A stretch of 64,000 nucleotides of DNA from Trogon surrucura (taxonomy: Eukaryota > Chordata > Aves > Trogoniformes > Trogonidae), in the NCBI GenBank assembly GCA_020746105.1, contig CM036619.1, positions 58,887,135-58,951,134 on the forward strand, given 5' to 3'. The notes under the pieces are model-generated. The model was not told the origin of the DNA. It worked only from the letters and a program-made list of their open reading frames with translations, and searched no databases. The number at the start of each line of letters is the position of its first letter. Positions within the stretch are counted from its first letter, which is position 1. Positions 11,130 to 24,254 of the stretch are shown here, in pieces. Both the position numbers and the translations under genes were made by a program.

Positions 11130-13391
11130 TTTCCTACTATGATTATATACTGAAAAAAATACTATGAATATGAATAGTCTGAGATTTAAAGTAGGACCTG
11201 TATTATTAGTTGCAGTTTTTCACATACACAATCCGAATTTGCTTGGTTTTTTTTAGTTTCCCTGGTGAAAAGACCTATGACTGGAGAGGACAAAGAACAG
11301 AAAGTGTATTTCAAACTGATAGCAACTGCCTCGACCACAAGAATTTTATATCACACATTATTTCTAAGACCAGTAAGATAATGCAGGATTTTTCAGCTGG
11401 GTTTTAGGCTTCAGACTCAGTCTTCCACCATCTGTGTGATCTACTGATGAAGGGGAATTCAAAGCTCTGCTTTTCCAATAACCCTACTCTATGCTTCCAC
11501 ACTAAGGTGGTGTGGAAAGAAGATCCCCCGACACAGAAAATATTATGTACAGTTTATGACAACTGTGGTGTGAGTATTTGAAAGTACAACTTAAATTATT
11601 TTCAGTTTAAGTGGAAGACATGCAGACTTTCTTGGTAACCACAGAAGCAATAAGCACTGTGGAAGAAAAAATATTTTTTAAAAATTGAGCCAATGTTAGA
11701 ACATACCATATAGTCTTCATTCTCTTGTACTTATAAAAATTAAGACAGAAACTAAAGCTAAAAACAGATTAAAAAAAAAGTATTATTTTCACTCAAAAGG
11801 ACAGTGCTGTTCTTTTGTATTTTTTTCCCTGGAACATAGGAAATTAGCCCCTCTTCTCTGTCTCTCCTCATTTTAAGTTTTAATCAGCATTCTGCATCCA
11901 TGTTTGATTTCTTATGGAACTGCTACTTGTTACAGACTGTTTCACTTTGCACTCTATCTCAAAAAGTGTGTACAGTCTTCTTTTGAATGTGTCTAATGTC
12001 ATTTCAAGTGTGTTTGTATTTCGCTCTGCTTCCTTTCAGCATATTTGCAATGTGCTCTGGTTTTCTACGCTGGCTTTTTAACATGTTTGCCCAATTGATT
12101 ACCTGGTAGACCCTTTTTTTCCTCTTAAATATTGTTACTTCTTTGAATTTGTGTGTGCGTATATGAAATGATGCTCCAAACCAGTTTAGTATCTGCTCAT
12201 TTGCAAACACTGGAGAGAGCTTCCATGTGCAATACGAGAGAATCTTCAAGAGACAGAAATACAGCTGAAAAAGTGGGGATAAATGAACGTGAAAGAGTTG
12301 TTGAGCTTCAGAATTCTGAGCCTGGAACAGAATTGCACCTGTGTGCAAAAAATAAGTCTGTTGGCAGGTTTTCTTCTTTAGTCTAGCTCATTCTAAGTGC
12401 TAAGGGCAAACTAGTGGGAAAGAAAGAAAATTACAAATATTTATTGTCAAGATTGCAGCAAAGGAAGACTGAGGGAGGATAACTGCAGAGAAGGAGGCAG
12501 GGAGAAGATGGATATGTATACAAATGTATATTTTACAGCTGATACAGAGATGCAAAGGCTGTATAAAAAAAAAAAAATTAGAAACCTAGTAAGTGAGAAA
12601 GAGTGGCAATATCACAAAATGAAGAGCCTACTCCTGTCATTTACATTTAACTGAAAAAGAAGAAGAAGAATTTTATCGAGCCAACTTTTTCATTTCTCCA
12701 GAAGACGCTGTTTTATCTGCGATTGTGACAGAAGTTACATTTTATATTCCCTTTACATTTTGGCAGGGAGCTGACACTTTGTTATTTACATGCATTATGT
12801 GGTTATGTTTCATTACACAGTATCATAATATGACACAGCTAAATGACAAAGTCCCTGGTGAACATTTTAAGCAGTACACATCCCAGGACTGCAGTAAATA
12901 GGCCAGATTACAAATTCATGGACTGGTGAATATGACCATTCAGCGATATAGGAATGGTTCATCTTAATAGACATTACATTCTGCTGAAAGGGCATGGGCA
13001 ATAGGATGGTGCTTTATTTATTTATTTACTTAAGGTCTGAGGACAAAAGCCCTCAAGTAAAGAATATACAAATGTATTTAAAGCACAATGCAAAGGAAGT
13101 TTGTAGATGTGAAGAGTTATCCAAAGTGGGAAATTTCAACAGATGTTAATGTTTTCACCAGTGTCTTCTACAGTTACTAAAGAAAGGGAAAGAGTACTTA
13201 CAGGTTAACTGCAAATCAAAGGCAGGGATTAGTGAGGAAATATCGAGATTTTGTTAGTAACTTATTACTTGGAGACCTCAGTCAATTAAAAGTAACAGCC
13301 CAGGAGGATACACTTGGGTTTTGAACTGGATCCATCTGCCTTCACCTACTATCCTCCCTGTCATTTCCCCATGCTCATGATTGCATGATGT
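11130..13391. other. Unique AT-rich sequence, no gene seen
   Basis: A short GAA run near 12658-12670 and TTTA repeats near 13014-13027 are the only simple repeats noted. The 114-codon minus frame at 12004-12348 has no recognisable domain or gene context. Confidence 0.5.
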
Positions 13392-13396
13392 CACAC
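13392..13396. repeat. Left target-site duplication (CACAC) of the second solo LTR
   Basis: CACAC directly precedes the LTR edge at 13397 and is repeated at 14580-14584 after the other edge. The sequence is low in complexity, so slight slippage of the exact edge is possible. Confidence 0.7.
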
Positions 13397-14579
13397 TGTC
13401 GTGGGTTGACCCTGGCCGGCCGCCAGGTACCCACACAGCCGCTCACTCACTCCCCCCTTCACTGCTGAACAGGGGGAGAAAATATCTCCAAGGGCTCAGG
13501 GTTTGAGATAAGGACAGGGAGATCACCCTCATTTACCGTCCCGGGCAAAACAGACTCAGTTTTGGGGAAATTAGGTACATTTATTAAAAGAACTAATCAG
13601 AGAGGAGTAGTGAGAAGTGAGAAAGAGCAAACAAATCTTAAACAGAACACCTTCCCCCCATCCCTCCCTTCTTCCTGGGCTTAACATCAATCCCAGTTTC
13701 TCCACCTCCTCCCCCCGAGCGGCGCAGGGGGACAGGGAATGGGGGTTACGGTCAGTTCATCCGATGTTGGTTCCACCGCTTCTTCACTCCGGGGGAGGAC
13801 TCTTCACTCTTCCCCAGGGCCACTGTGGGGTCCCTCTCACGGGAGACAAGCTTCACGCTCTCTTCTCCACGTGAGTCGTCCCACGAAGGGCAATTCATCA
13901 CAAACTGCCCAACGGGAGACACCTCACAAGGGGTAGCCCACCCCTCGTGAGTCTGAGGCGCAGTCCTTCGGGGGAAACTGCTCCAGCGTGAGCCACCCAC
14001 AACGTCCCAAAAGTCCCACCGGCCAACATGCTCCAGCGTGGGCATTCACTCTTCCACGGGCTACAGGTTCCGGCAGCAACTTGCTCTGACGCGGGCTTCC
14101 CACGGGCTACAGTCCCCTTTCAGGCATCCACCCACACAGCGTGGAGTCCTCGGTGGACATGAATGCGGTGAACCTCACGGTGGACTTCTGCACCTCGCCC
14201 ATGGGCTGCAGGGGGACAACCCGCTTCACCATGGTCTTCACCACGGACCCGGGGGACTCCTTCTGCTCCGGCGCCTGGAGCTCATCCTCCCCCCACCTCC
14301 TTCTTCACTGACCTTGGTGTCTGTACAAATTCTCACTCCTCCATCTCTGTGCCAGCTGTTGTGGCGCAGTTCTTTTTCCCGTTCTTAAATATGTTTTCAC
14401 AGAGGCGTTCCTCTGCTATCACCTTACTGATAGGCTCAGCCTTGGCCAGCGGCAGGTCCCTCTTTGGAGCCGGCTGGCATTGGCTCTATCAATCTTGGGG
14501 AGCTTCTAGCAGCTTCTTACAGAAGCCACCCTGCAGCTCCCCCCCCGCCGCCGAAATCTGGCCAGGCCAAACCAAAACA
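13397..14579 (-). mobile_element. Solo LTR of an endogenous retrovirus (ERVL-like), minus strand
   Basis: Read on the minus strand, this 1183-bp element starts TGTTTTGGTTTGG and ends CCCACGACA, with CACAC on both sides. No internal retroviral region adjoins it. A plus-strand TTTATT at 13580-13585 is the minus-strand poly(A) signal AATAAA, and a TATTTAA-like box lies near 14386-14393. It contains recurrent 'CTCCAGCGTG' units and a segment like 'CTGCTCCGGCGCCTGGAG' that I recognise from a widespread bird LTR family. Many CpGs survive, so the copy is young compared with its relative at 27942-28857. Frames of up to 116 codons across it are GC-driven and not genes. Confidence 0.88.
13580..13585 (-). 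terminator. LTR polyadenylation signal AATAAA (minus strand)
   Basis: TTTATT on the plus strand reads AATAAA on the LTR's coding strand, about 180 bp before the LTR's 3' edge. The relative at 27942-28857 keeps the same signal at 28127-28132, which supports it being a real element. Confidence 0.5.
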
Positions 14580-14584
14580 CACAC
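14580..14584. repeat. Right target-site duplication (CACAC) of the second solo LTR
   Basis: Exact copy of 13392-13396 adjoining the CA end of the LTR. Confidence 0.7.
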
Positions 14585-17500
14585 CATTTTCATTTTCGTC
14601 AGAAGATGTGTCACTTCTATTCCTGACTTCTGCCAAGAACTGTAAAAAAATTTCGTTGCTGATGAAACAATGAAATAAAAAAAACATTATGAACTTTTTT
14701 TTTCCTTTTATATGAAAGAGGAGAATGCTGAAGGAACAGCAGGGAAATAAATGGTTTTCTTCTCTAGCTGACAAGAACAACAAATTCCCAAGTCTTTTAC
14801 TTAAAATATGTTTTGTTTTAAGGCTTCTAATTACTATTCATGTGGAGCTACTATCAATTCTATATGATTAGTCTATAAAAAGATTTAACATCCACCTTTC
14901 CCAAAATAGCATATTTTTGTTCTGTTTTTCTATCTAGACCTTTTTTTTTTTTTCTTTCACAAATTCTCTACTAGATGCAGAATACATCCTCAATAGTCAA
15001 GGATCATAGTAATGACCTGATGGTTCCTCACTCTAGCTACAAGGGGCTCATCAGCTTGGACTTCTTACAGTGATCCCAATCTCTATATGCACATCCTCAG
15101 GTGAACAGCTTCATGGCTGTTAAAAATAAAAGGAGTACAAATTATTGTAAAATGTCAGAAAGCAGGTAAGAGGCTGCAGGCTGTTGAAAATAATCGAGTA
15201 AAACTTCATTATTTTTTCTTCAGAAAAAAAAAGAATCAAAGAAAGACTTTGGTTTACACGAAAATTTATACGTATAAAGAAAGAAAACCAAAGAGCTGCA
15301 ACCATATGTGTTTAGACAAAAATAACTTAATTACTGTAGGTTAACTAAGAACTGGCTCAGGACTCTAAATAAGTTACGAAAATACCATAGTAACAGGAGG
15401 ATATATTCAAGAAAGGCCAACATATTTTTAAGATTAGAGAAGTTAAATTCTGCGTGCAGAATGGCTTACTAGAACAGGACTGGTCTGGATGGAAGCATAT
15501 GATAGAGAAGGTACAAACTGTGTTATAAAGAAGTGGATAAAACCATCCAAACCACTGTGAAAAGAGACAAGTCAGGAAATGTTTGTATGCATAACAGATT
15601 CTCTTAAAGAGGCACATCATTAATCATGAAGACTTCAATTACCCTACCGTAGACTACAATAGGAATGGTGAAATGACTGTGGAAAGTTATTTCTGGAGGT
15701 AAAATAGAGTTATTTCCTTTTAAATCTGACGAGCGATCAAGAAGGCCAGACATGTCCTTGGATGCACCCCCAAGAAAATAAGACATATATGTGATAAATG
15801 AGATAAAAGCTGGTGAAGATTTGAGTCTTGCGATTGTAGAGTAACAGCATCAAACTGTAGGCACTCGAGAGAATATTTATAAAGATAGAAGTATAAAAAT
15901 GTTTGACTTTAAAAAGGTAGGGTATGAAGAACATGAAATATATTAAGAAGTGTGGAGAATACTAAAAACATGCTAAATGCATGTTGCAGAAAGGAAAGGT
16001 ACTTACAAAAAGTGAGAAAATATAAAATTGTTTGCTTTTTCCAAGTTGCACAAAATTAAACATTACCTGGGAAGATTCCCATGTGGCATAGATATAACTC
16101 CCTCTTCCTTGTCCATTTACACCAGCTAGAGATGGTAATGTGTTTAAGGTAAGATTAAGGTAAAAAGAAAATCAGACAAAAAACAGATTTAAAAGTCAAA
16201 TGTGTTGCAGAGAGGATTATACTAAAAAAAATAAATAGAAGAAAGAAATTAGAGAAGCTACAACAAAATATACATTCTCTAAAGCAATCTGACTAACAGA
16301 AAAAGCTTTTATTTTCAGGAATATACAAAACAGGTATTTTTTTCTGCTTATGATTCCTGCTGGTTTTATACATAATTCCACCACCAGTTAAAAAGCTCAA
16401 ATGATAATAAGCTACATGTAGACAAATTAAAGCAATGTCTTCCCGTAAAGTATATCAGACAGAAAACACTGCTATTAGTTTTTATATCCTATGTGTCTGC
16501 TGACTAAACCATCAAAAAGCTAGTTGAAATGAGCGAAGTGTATCTTACAGCTCACAAATAAAACAAGAACAGTAGGAGGGCTTTAAGCTATTTAGAGAAT
16601 TCCATGGACTTTAAAAGCCATTCTCTGTGAATGATGCTGTCTTTACAAACATTCTGAAATTATTTTTTTAGAGCTTGACAAGTTGAAAAAAATTCATCAT
16701 AGAACCAGTGTATTAATGTTTCTGTGATATTTTGTAGAAAAGTTAAGAAAAGATTTCCATATGAGAATAAAATGCATCTTAGCATAGAGCTATATACAAA
16801 GCAAGAGAGTAAGTCCTTTAGTGCAGAACTCTATGCTATGACAAAATTGCCAGAAATTGGATGAAAACTAGAGCAAGAGCTAAACATTCACTTCCTTCGA
16901 GAGGTTAGAACTGTTTGTGAGGTAAAAACATCCAAACTGAACAAGAGAAAACTGGATTTTAAAGTTTGAGGTTACAAAGAACCCTGAGAATATCTGAGTC
17001 AGTTCTACCAGAAATTAACAGAGTTCGTCATGATCTAAATGAGAAAGCTGACTGAAACACAACTCAAATGTATCTCTCAAATGTTTACAGCAGAACTACT
17101 CAGGATGCTGTGATATAAAATAAGAAAGAAACAATGTTTCAAACGAGATGTTACTGGAAGAAAAATTCTGTTGTATTTTTTGTATTGCAAGAAAAATTTG
17201 TTGTTATATACAGTTGTGACAAAGCATGAAATTGTCCACATCATCTCTAAAAATAAATTTCTAAATTGTAAACTGTTATGAGGCTGGAAGTCTATATCTT
17301 TTGTAACATAGGTTACAATGGTAGCTATGTCTATATGTTTTTTTGCCAGGCTGCACCCTATGAAGAAATCATTTCTGGGCAGGATAAGCTTATCGGTACA
17401 GCTAACAGTGAAGAGGTACAAGGAAATATGTTAAGTAAAGGGCATACTTCAGAGGGAAACTGTTGTGATGCAACGACAATAGCGCTTTCTTCCTTACTTG

Positions 17501-17983
17501 GAGCAGGACTCACAGAGGCCAAGGGGGAGAGCAGAAAGTGAGATGAGGGCAGGGAAGTCTACAGGACACACTCTTCAGACACTGAGAAGCAGTGAGTTTC
17601 TGTCCCGGCTTTTAACAGGGTAAGACTGCTTGTCACATACTGCCTTCTTTTCCACTGTCCCCATCATATTATCTCACCGTCTTATTCTATTCATAAATTG
17701 TCCCACGGGCAAAATAAATAAGCTGGACGGGATAAATAGGCGAAATGTTAAAAAGTGCAATGATTCAGGAGTCTACAAAAACCCTTTGAAAAATGGAAAT
17801 AGAGTCTGAAATGTCAAAGCACATACCCCCTCAGCACTGGAAAGCTCAAAGATACTTCTGTGGTTGTTGCCTACCTGTAAAAACAATATATTCTGCCTCT
17901 AGACAGGGCAGGGACCGTGTACCTGTGCACACTGAAGCCTCTGTCCCACATCACCTGAGCAGAGAGACATGGTGTAACAGTGT
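14585..17983. other. Unique AT-rich sequence, no gene seen
   Basis: Only short frames, of which the longest is a 114-codon minus frame at 17077-17421 in very AT-rich sequence. A T13 run lies near 14941-14953. No repeat family was recognised. Confidence 0.5.
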
Positions 17984-18059
17984 TAGTAGGGCTAGGACAA
18001 AGGGTGATCTTGAAGGTCTCTTCTTACTGAAACTGTTCTACGATTCTATGTTTCTATGA
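17984..18059 (+). mobile_element. Short CR1 LINE 3' tail
   Basis: The segment contains equivalents of the CR1 3' end: 'gatcttgaaggtctcttc' followed by 'ctacgattctatgtttctatg', which is a decayed pair of the ATTCTATG units that end bird CR1 copies. Only the last 75 bp or so are recognisable, as expected for a strongly 5'-truncated insertion. Confidence 0.7.
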
Positions 18060-18760
18060 CTAGAGCGCCTCTCGGCTCTCTCAGCTTCCTTCCCCAAGGA
18101 ACAAAACTGTGGCTCAGGTGATGCCACAGTGGCACACAAACCAGACAGGACAGCTACTCACCATGAAGACTTATTCCACCCCAAAAACTACTCTGCGCCC
18201 CAACAGACCGAAGTACATTAGAAGTTAGGTTGCTAGTCAGGACTACAATACTACAACTTGACTTTGGAATTCAGGAATACTCCTTTACGAAAGATGGCCC
18301 AAAACATGCACACACACATAATAAAGGGAACCCCCCTCCCACTCCAGGGTGCCCAGAGCAGGGTGTCCCTGCTGGGCAGGGCCAGGGGCTCAACCAGGGA
18401 CACCCCCAGACAGTGTTACTCACCAGAGCCAGGGGCCTCGCTCGGTCCAGGGAAGTCTCTTTCCTTGGGCACATGCCAGTCCCAGGGGAGAATCCCCAAG
18501 TGCAGCTTCGAGAGCTCCTGGCAAGAACTGGCTCCAGCTGGTGACGGGGACTCTTCACACCCTCGTTGGGCCCAACCTGTGCTCGGTTCTCATGAGCAGA
18601 GGCCTGCCTGGGGAAGAGGACTAGGCGAGGAGAACGCCTGCAGCAACAGCATCAGGCCTCAATGGCCTCCCCGAGCAGCTCTGGGATGGGTGTGGCAGCA
18701 CAGGTGCATCTGCTACTGATAAAAAGCAGGTGGGATCCACCTGTGTGCACCCTAGTAGGG
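18060..18760. other. GC-rich, CpG-poor patch of unknown origin
   Basis: From about 18330 the sequence becomes clearly GC-rich against an AT-rich background. All three plus frames and a minus frame stay open for 88-153 codons there, which is what GC-rich DNA does by chance; the longest is plus 18258-18719, 153 codons, with no recognised domain. By my count about ten CpGs lie between 18290 and 18700, far below expectation, so this is not an unmethylated CpG island. An 11-bp perfect inverted repeat lies at 18361-18405. It may be an old GC-rich transposable element or a decayed exon. Confidence 0.4.
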
Positions 18761-21700
18761 GCTGAGATGGGTTTGTCTTTGTTTTTCACTATCTGCATCA
18801 ATTGAAAATAAATTAATTTTCCTTATGTCTTCTGTTTTGTTTACACTAATAATTGGCAATTTCTCTCCCTCTCTTTATCTTGACCCACAACTTTCTTGTT
18901 GTTTAATCTCCTTTTTTTCCCCTCCCTTTGTCTTGCTGAGGAAGGAGCGAGTGAGCAGCTGGGTTGGAGTTGGGCTGTTAGTCAAGGCTAACCACCATGA
19001 ATTTGAAAAGCTGAAGGAAAAATGGAAGCTACAAGTCAGAATGAGAGAAATACTAGCTCTTTTTTCACACATAAATTGACAATAGAATTTCACATACAGA
19101 GTTTTCCAGACCCACTCTGCCTTTCTGGGCCACTGGCATTCCTCTTAGCGAGATCTGCAAGCTTACTGGGAGGAGGAGAGAGAGGTTTCCTGCACTTCCA
19201 CCAGTGACTCCTTCCTACTCTCCAGGATGAGAAACAGTCCCTATTTCTGTTCCCTGAAACTTTCTAAGTGTGATGACCACTTTTCCCTTCCATTCAACAC
19301 CTTAATATGGCATATTCTTTGTAAATGTGCTGTGACTGGTGGCAGAGAATAGTATAAACATTCAAATATAGGTAGAATAATTTTTATTTTGCTTAGATCA
19401 ACTTTATTCTACATTTCCTGTCTCTGATAATGTTTCATGTGAAAGTTTCCACTTGATAAAAACCAAAAAAATTCAAGAATAAGACCCTGAAAAATTCCAT
19501 TCATTGTATATTGTCACAATAAAAATAATGCAGTGAAAGAGCTAGAAAGGTCTACAAGAGAAATGTTTTGATTCATGTATACTAACAGTCCAAGCAGAGA
19601 AAAACAGAAGAGCTGACCTACAAAGATTCATTTTCAGGTAATACAATATTCTCAAAAAACAGAATTTCTGAAAATTTAACTTTGTGATCTGGCAATCTAC
19701 TCAGTGTCATAACAGTGTCACAGAAAAGTGTCTGCATTAGGCTAGCCTATAGAATGGATTGTGATGGAAGAAAGCGTATATATGCTATATGAGAGAGAAA
19801 AAAGCCACAGGCACAGAGGAAAGTTGTATAAAGAGAAAGCTGGACATTCACACAAGCACACACACAATACAATATTCCTATATCCGTGTTTACTTTAAAG
19901 AGGCATTTTTCTGAAAAATAAATTACAGCAGTAGGTGAAAAGCCTACAAGGGAATCAGATAGATGAACAGTGCTGCAGAATTCTGTCTCCTGCACAAAGT
20001 GAAAGTATACATCATAGTTAGTGTCACCATTGACTGTTATAAGGAATCAAGAAAGAGTGCAACTGCTGAGCTTAAGAAAGAGTAATAACAACTGTCTTAG
20101 TGGCACTGCAGCTTGTAAGCTGCTGTGAGGTTAGGTTGGTGGACAGAAAAAAAGCTAGTATGTCATCCATAAATCATTGAGCTTAAGCATAGATACAGTT
20201 CCTTGGCTTTTCAGGATATCAAACTGAATTTTCAGTACGAATGAGAAATTTTGCAGAAGGAAAGTCATAGAATCCCAAGTTTTTACAAGACAGATTTATG
20301 GAGCATCTTCTACTTCAAGTGTTTGTTTGTACTTAAAATAAACTGCCTTTAAGTATCAGTTCTATTGCATATGTTATCTAGGTTAAATACCTTTTATGCA
20401 TTTTGGATTTTCAAAAATTATATACTCATCCGGTTACCTTTTTCTGGAATGCCACTGAATGAGGTGGGAGCGGAGACAAGGATGTAGAGCAGGTTGTACA
20501 TTTGTTTTGTTATTGCTTACAGGGAAAAACTCAAAAGATATGTAGAATCTGTGATGCAGCAGGCCCTTTCAACATGTGTTTCAAGTTTTAATTTGATAAT
20601 GATTTTAAACAAGCAGCTACTCAAAGAAACTCCCCAGCAGATACCAGTACGCAACATATTGCACGTATGTGTTCTAAAGCAGTAGGAAGTACCAGATATA
20701 AAATGTTTTCAAAAAATATCCACAAAACAGGTGAGCAAAACGTAGTTTTATTTTTTTAAAAGTTGTCCATCAAATCTATATCTTGGAAATAATCTGTTCT
20801 GTCCAGTTCCTTGTAAACACAGTGTTGTTCAGTGCAACCCTCAGGAACTTGTCAGTTTTTGTATTTCACGATATAGTGTTGTGCTTCATGTCAAAGGCAA
20901 GAATAAATCAATTCCTAAAGTTCAACCTCTCTGACATTCCTAGTTTAGATTGTAATAGGTATGCCGAGATGATCTTTCTAGAATTGAAGAAATCATTCAG
21001 TTTTAATTTTCTTTTTTCTTCACAAAACTAGATGATAAACCACAGGTTTCTTTATCTTTTCATGTCCTTCTTTCAGGTTGTTTGTTAGGATTTTGGGTTT
21101 TTTTGTGCTTCATGCATAGCAAGTAGCAGCAAAAGAGGATGCAGTAGTTATCAGAGAATATATTCCATAAATATATTTCCATACACGGGGAAAAGAAACA
21201 GTTACAACTAATGAAGTAGCTTTATAAATTGTCTTCTACACAGCAGGCAGATAGATTTCTAACCTGCCAAGGAAATTATTCACTGCTGAACAAATCCTAG
21301 GATTCTTAGATTGGAAAAACTGTTGTTGACTCACAGGCAGTGAGAATTTTGCCTGATAAAGACTTTAGGATGTGGGCCTATTTGAGCTAGCTAGGACATG
21401 AGTGTTAAACAATACTTATGGTGTGATGAGGCTTTTTGTGCTTAAGGCTATATTTCCAGTATTTTCAATTTTCAGTTTATTTGTATTTTCAATTTATATA
21501 TTCAATTGTCTGCATTCAGTACTTGTACTTTGGTAGGTATATGTGCTGCACAGTAGCTGCTTCATGGGTAATGTGATCATTCTTCGAGTTGTAAAGAAAC
21601 ACATAAAGAAACCTAAGTTTCATGCATGGTGCATAGTGCCCATCTCATTCCCTGTGCTATACTCCAAGAGAGTATGGTATTTTCATGTTTTTCCTGCAAA

Positions 21701-24222
21701 CTCTTTTTTTTCAACACTGATACAAAACATCATTTTACTACAGCTTTCATCATTTGTAAAGAGCTAGACAACTGAGTCCACATGCTGCATGCCCTGAAGA
21801 GGAAAGTAGTGAAAAAATGTGTAAGGAAAAATATGGTCTGTGAGCAGGAAAGTATTTTTGCTTTAAAATTGTAATCTTTAAAATTTAACTCAAGGCAAAG
21901 TAAAATTACATTAAAGCAAACTGAAAGTATTTTTCGTTATGTTTGTTTATTGCTTACCACTCATCTTTCCTCCATACTCATATATTATTTTCTTATTTTA
22001 TCTCTTTTTTAAAAGTAGATGTTTTGAAAGCAATGATGTGTAAACTAAATAATTTATTATATCTTCAACCACAGGTATAGTAAAAGATTGCAAAAAGCCA
22101 GTTCCTTATCAAAATCCAGTTCAAACTTTGAATCATTAATAGCTCATAAACACTCAACATACTGTTCATGCGCCTGATGTACCATAAGTCGATACACTTT
22201 AGAATTTCTGGGTAATTTATCATAGCGTTTTCTAAATGTTGCTGAGAAACAAATGCCAAATATCATTGTATCACATACCAACATAGTAAGGTTAAAAAAA
22301 AAGATATTTGAATTTTGGCAGAACAGTTCTGGATGTTCTCCAAACTGTTCTTCTCTCACACAGAACAGCTACACAGTTCTAAAAATGCCCTTGTTGGTTT
22401 AGTTTGTTTCGTTTCAAGAACCTTTGTAAACTACACTACCCAAAGGTCCTTTTGTTATAGTGTATGATTTATCCATTGCAGTTGCATCAAGATTTTCTCA
22501 GTGCAGGCAAGACATACAACATGGGTAGGACATGGCTAATGTGCCACAAGAGAGAAGTTTAGAGAACTAATACAGTTCCCAAGTGTCAGGAAAGAGACGG
22601 GAGGAACTGGTGAAGTGCTCATGCTAGGAAGTACTCTAGTTGTTGAAAACAAAGAAAAAGAAGTATTTTGTCTTTTTAAAAATAAATAAAATGTTGCAAT
22701 ATTCAAGCAAGCTTCAGTGAAGAACACTCAAGGACTGGTTAAAGATTCAGATATTAAAAGAGAGAGGCACATATATACACATAAAAATATATTGTATTAA
22801 GATATTCTATGCAACTTCTCTAAATGGCCAGGCTTTTTTAAAAAACAAGATAGGGATCTGGAGTTTTGCCAGCATCTCTCTTTTTTTTTTTAGCTCTTCC
22901 AGATGTAAACGTGTTCCTGCAATTTGCAGACATGTATCTCTTTCCTTATCATAACTCATTTCATGTGCGAGAACTCATTATCCTAACTTATCGCATATGT
23001 AAATATGTGAAATGGAACTCATTTTTCCACTGAAGCAGTTGAGGTCAGCACACTTGAATAACTACCTTTATCAATCAGCTACCGGGTTGTGACTGCTTAA
23101 AAACCTGATAGTGGACCTTTTTCATTTTCTTCTCTGTCTAAGAGGGAGAATATGTATAGTAGATACTTGTGATCATCTTAAAACCATATTATAAAGTATA
23201 TATTGACTGTTGTATACAAAAGACAATTCCTTCAGTCTCATGACTTAACTGGAAAACAAACGTCATAGTTCCAGAATTCTTTTATATGTTTGTCTCATAT
23301 CTATTAGTATATTTTCCTTCTCTTTGTTTTTTTTCCTCTTTTCAGGGCTAAGGATGAGTAACATGTGCTGAATGTATTGAACACCTTAGGCTCATCTTAC
23401 TTTTAGGGATCCAGTCCAAAAATAAATCTCCAATCTCACTGACACCTTAGGCAACCACATGACTACAGTGAGAAATTGTTGAAATAATTTATCATTTGCA
23501 AACAAAAATGACGAGTATTGTGCATAACAATGTGTATAATCAAAGAGAGCTCTTTTCAAATTGCCTCCTGATTACTTACACAAGTAAGTTATAAATTATT
23601 AACTTTATTTCAAAAAATAAATTAGGAGGAATAAACTTACTATATCACATAGCAATTATATAATTATGACTCCTCCAATCATTAACTGAGAATTCTTTTT
23701 TATGGGGAAGACATAAGAGAGAAGTCTCCACAGAGAGGAGCCCATGGTTGCTCTTCCCAGACTGCATATCACTGATTTTACTTTGCAGCTGGGAGTTATA
23801 TTAAGTATAGTGAAATACATTGTGTCTGCAAAGAAGTTCATGAAATTTCCCATGTTGCTTGGGGTAGATTTGATCAGCACATGAATGGGAAAGCAAATCA
23901 AAGAAAATCTCTCAGGCTCAGGGTTGTAACCTAAGCTTTTCTTTTTAATCCCACACAGACAGACCTGCACTGACATCTCAGATATCCACACTGCTCTTGC
24001 TTAAGATAATGCAAATTTTATGTGCACATCTTCGGATGGTGTCAGGACCCTGTGCATGCTAGCTCTAAATCTAGTAAAAAAGAATGTTCTGAGACACTCC
24101 ATGGATTAAATGGTACCTCCCGTGAAGCCAGTAGGATCTTCAACTTTGGCTTCCACAGAACTGAGATTTTACTCTGTCTCTTTTGAATGTGGCCTACTGC
24201 TTCTGTTGGAAGAGTAAGTTAA
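18761..24222. other. Unique AT-rich sequence, no gene seen
   Basis: No repeat family was confidently recognised. A possible decayed minus-strand CR1 tail near 20267-20310 was too weak to call. A minus-strand segment around 22060-22241 with a protein-like frame is discussed under findings. Confidence 0.45.
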
Positions 24223-24253
<31 letters not shown>

Positions 24254-24254
24254 T
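24223..24254. repeat. Poly(T) tract interrupted by one C
   Basis: About 32 bp consisting of T except for one C. It could be the A tail of a minus-strand retroposed sequence, but no source sequence was recognised on its left side and no flanking duplication was found. Confidence 0.75.

Noticed and set aside
18258..18719. 153-codon plus-strand frame
   Set aside because: All frames are open in this GC-rich patch and no domain, start context or splice site supports this one.
20267..20310. Possible minus-strand CR1 tail (TCATAGAATCCC...)
   Set aside because: Only about 12 bp resemble the tail and the following sequence does not follow CR1 convincingly.
24223..24254. Poly(T) tract as the tail of a processed pseudogene
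   Set aside because: No parental gene sequence or target duplication is visible on either side.
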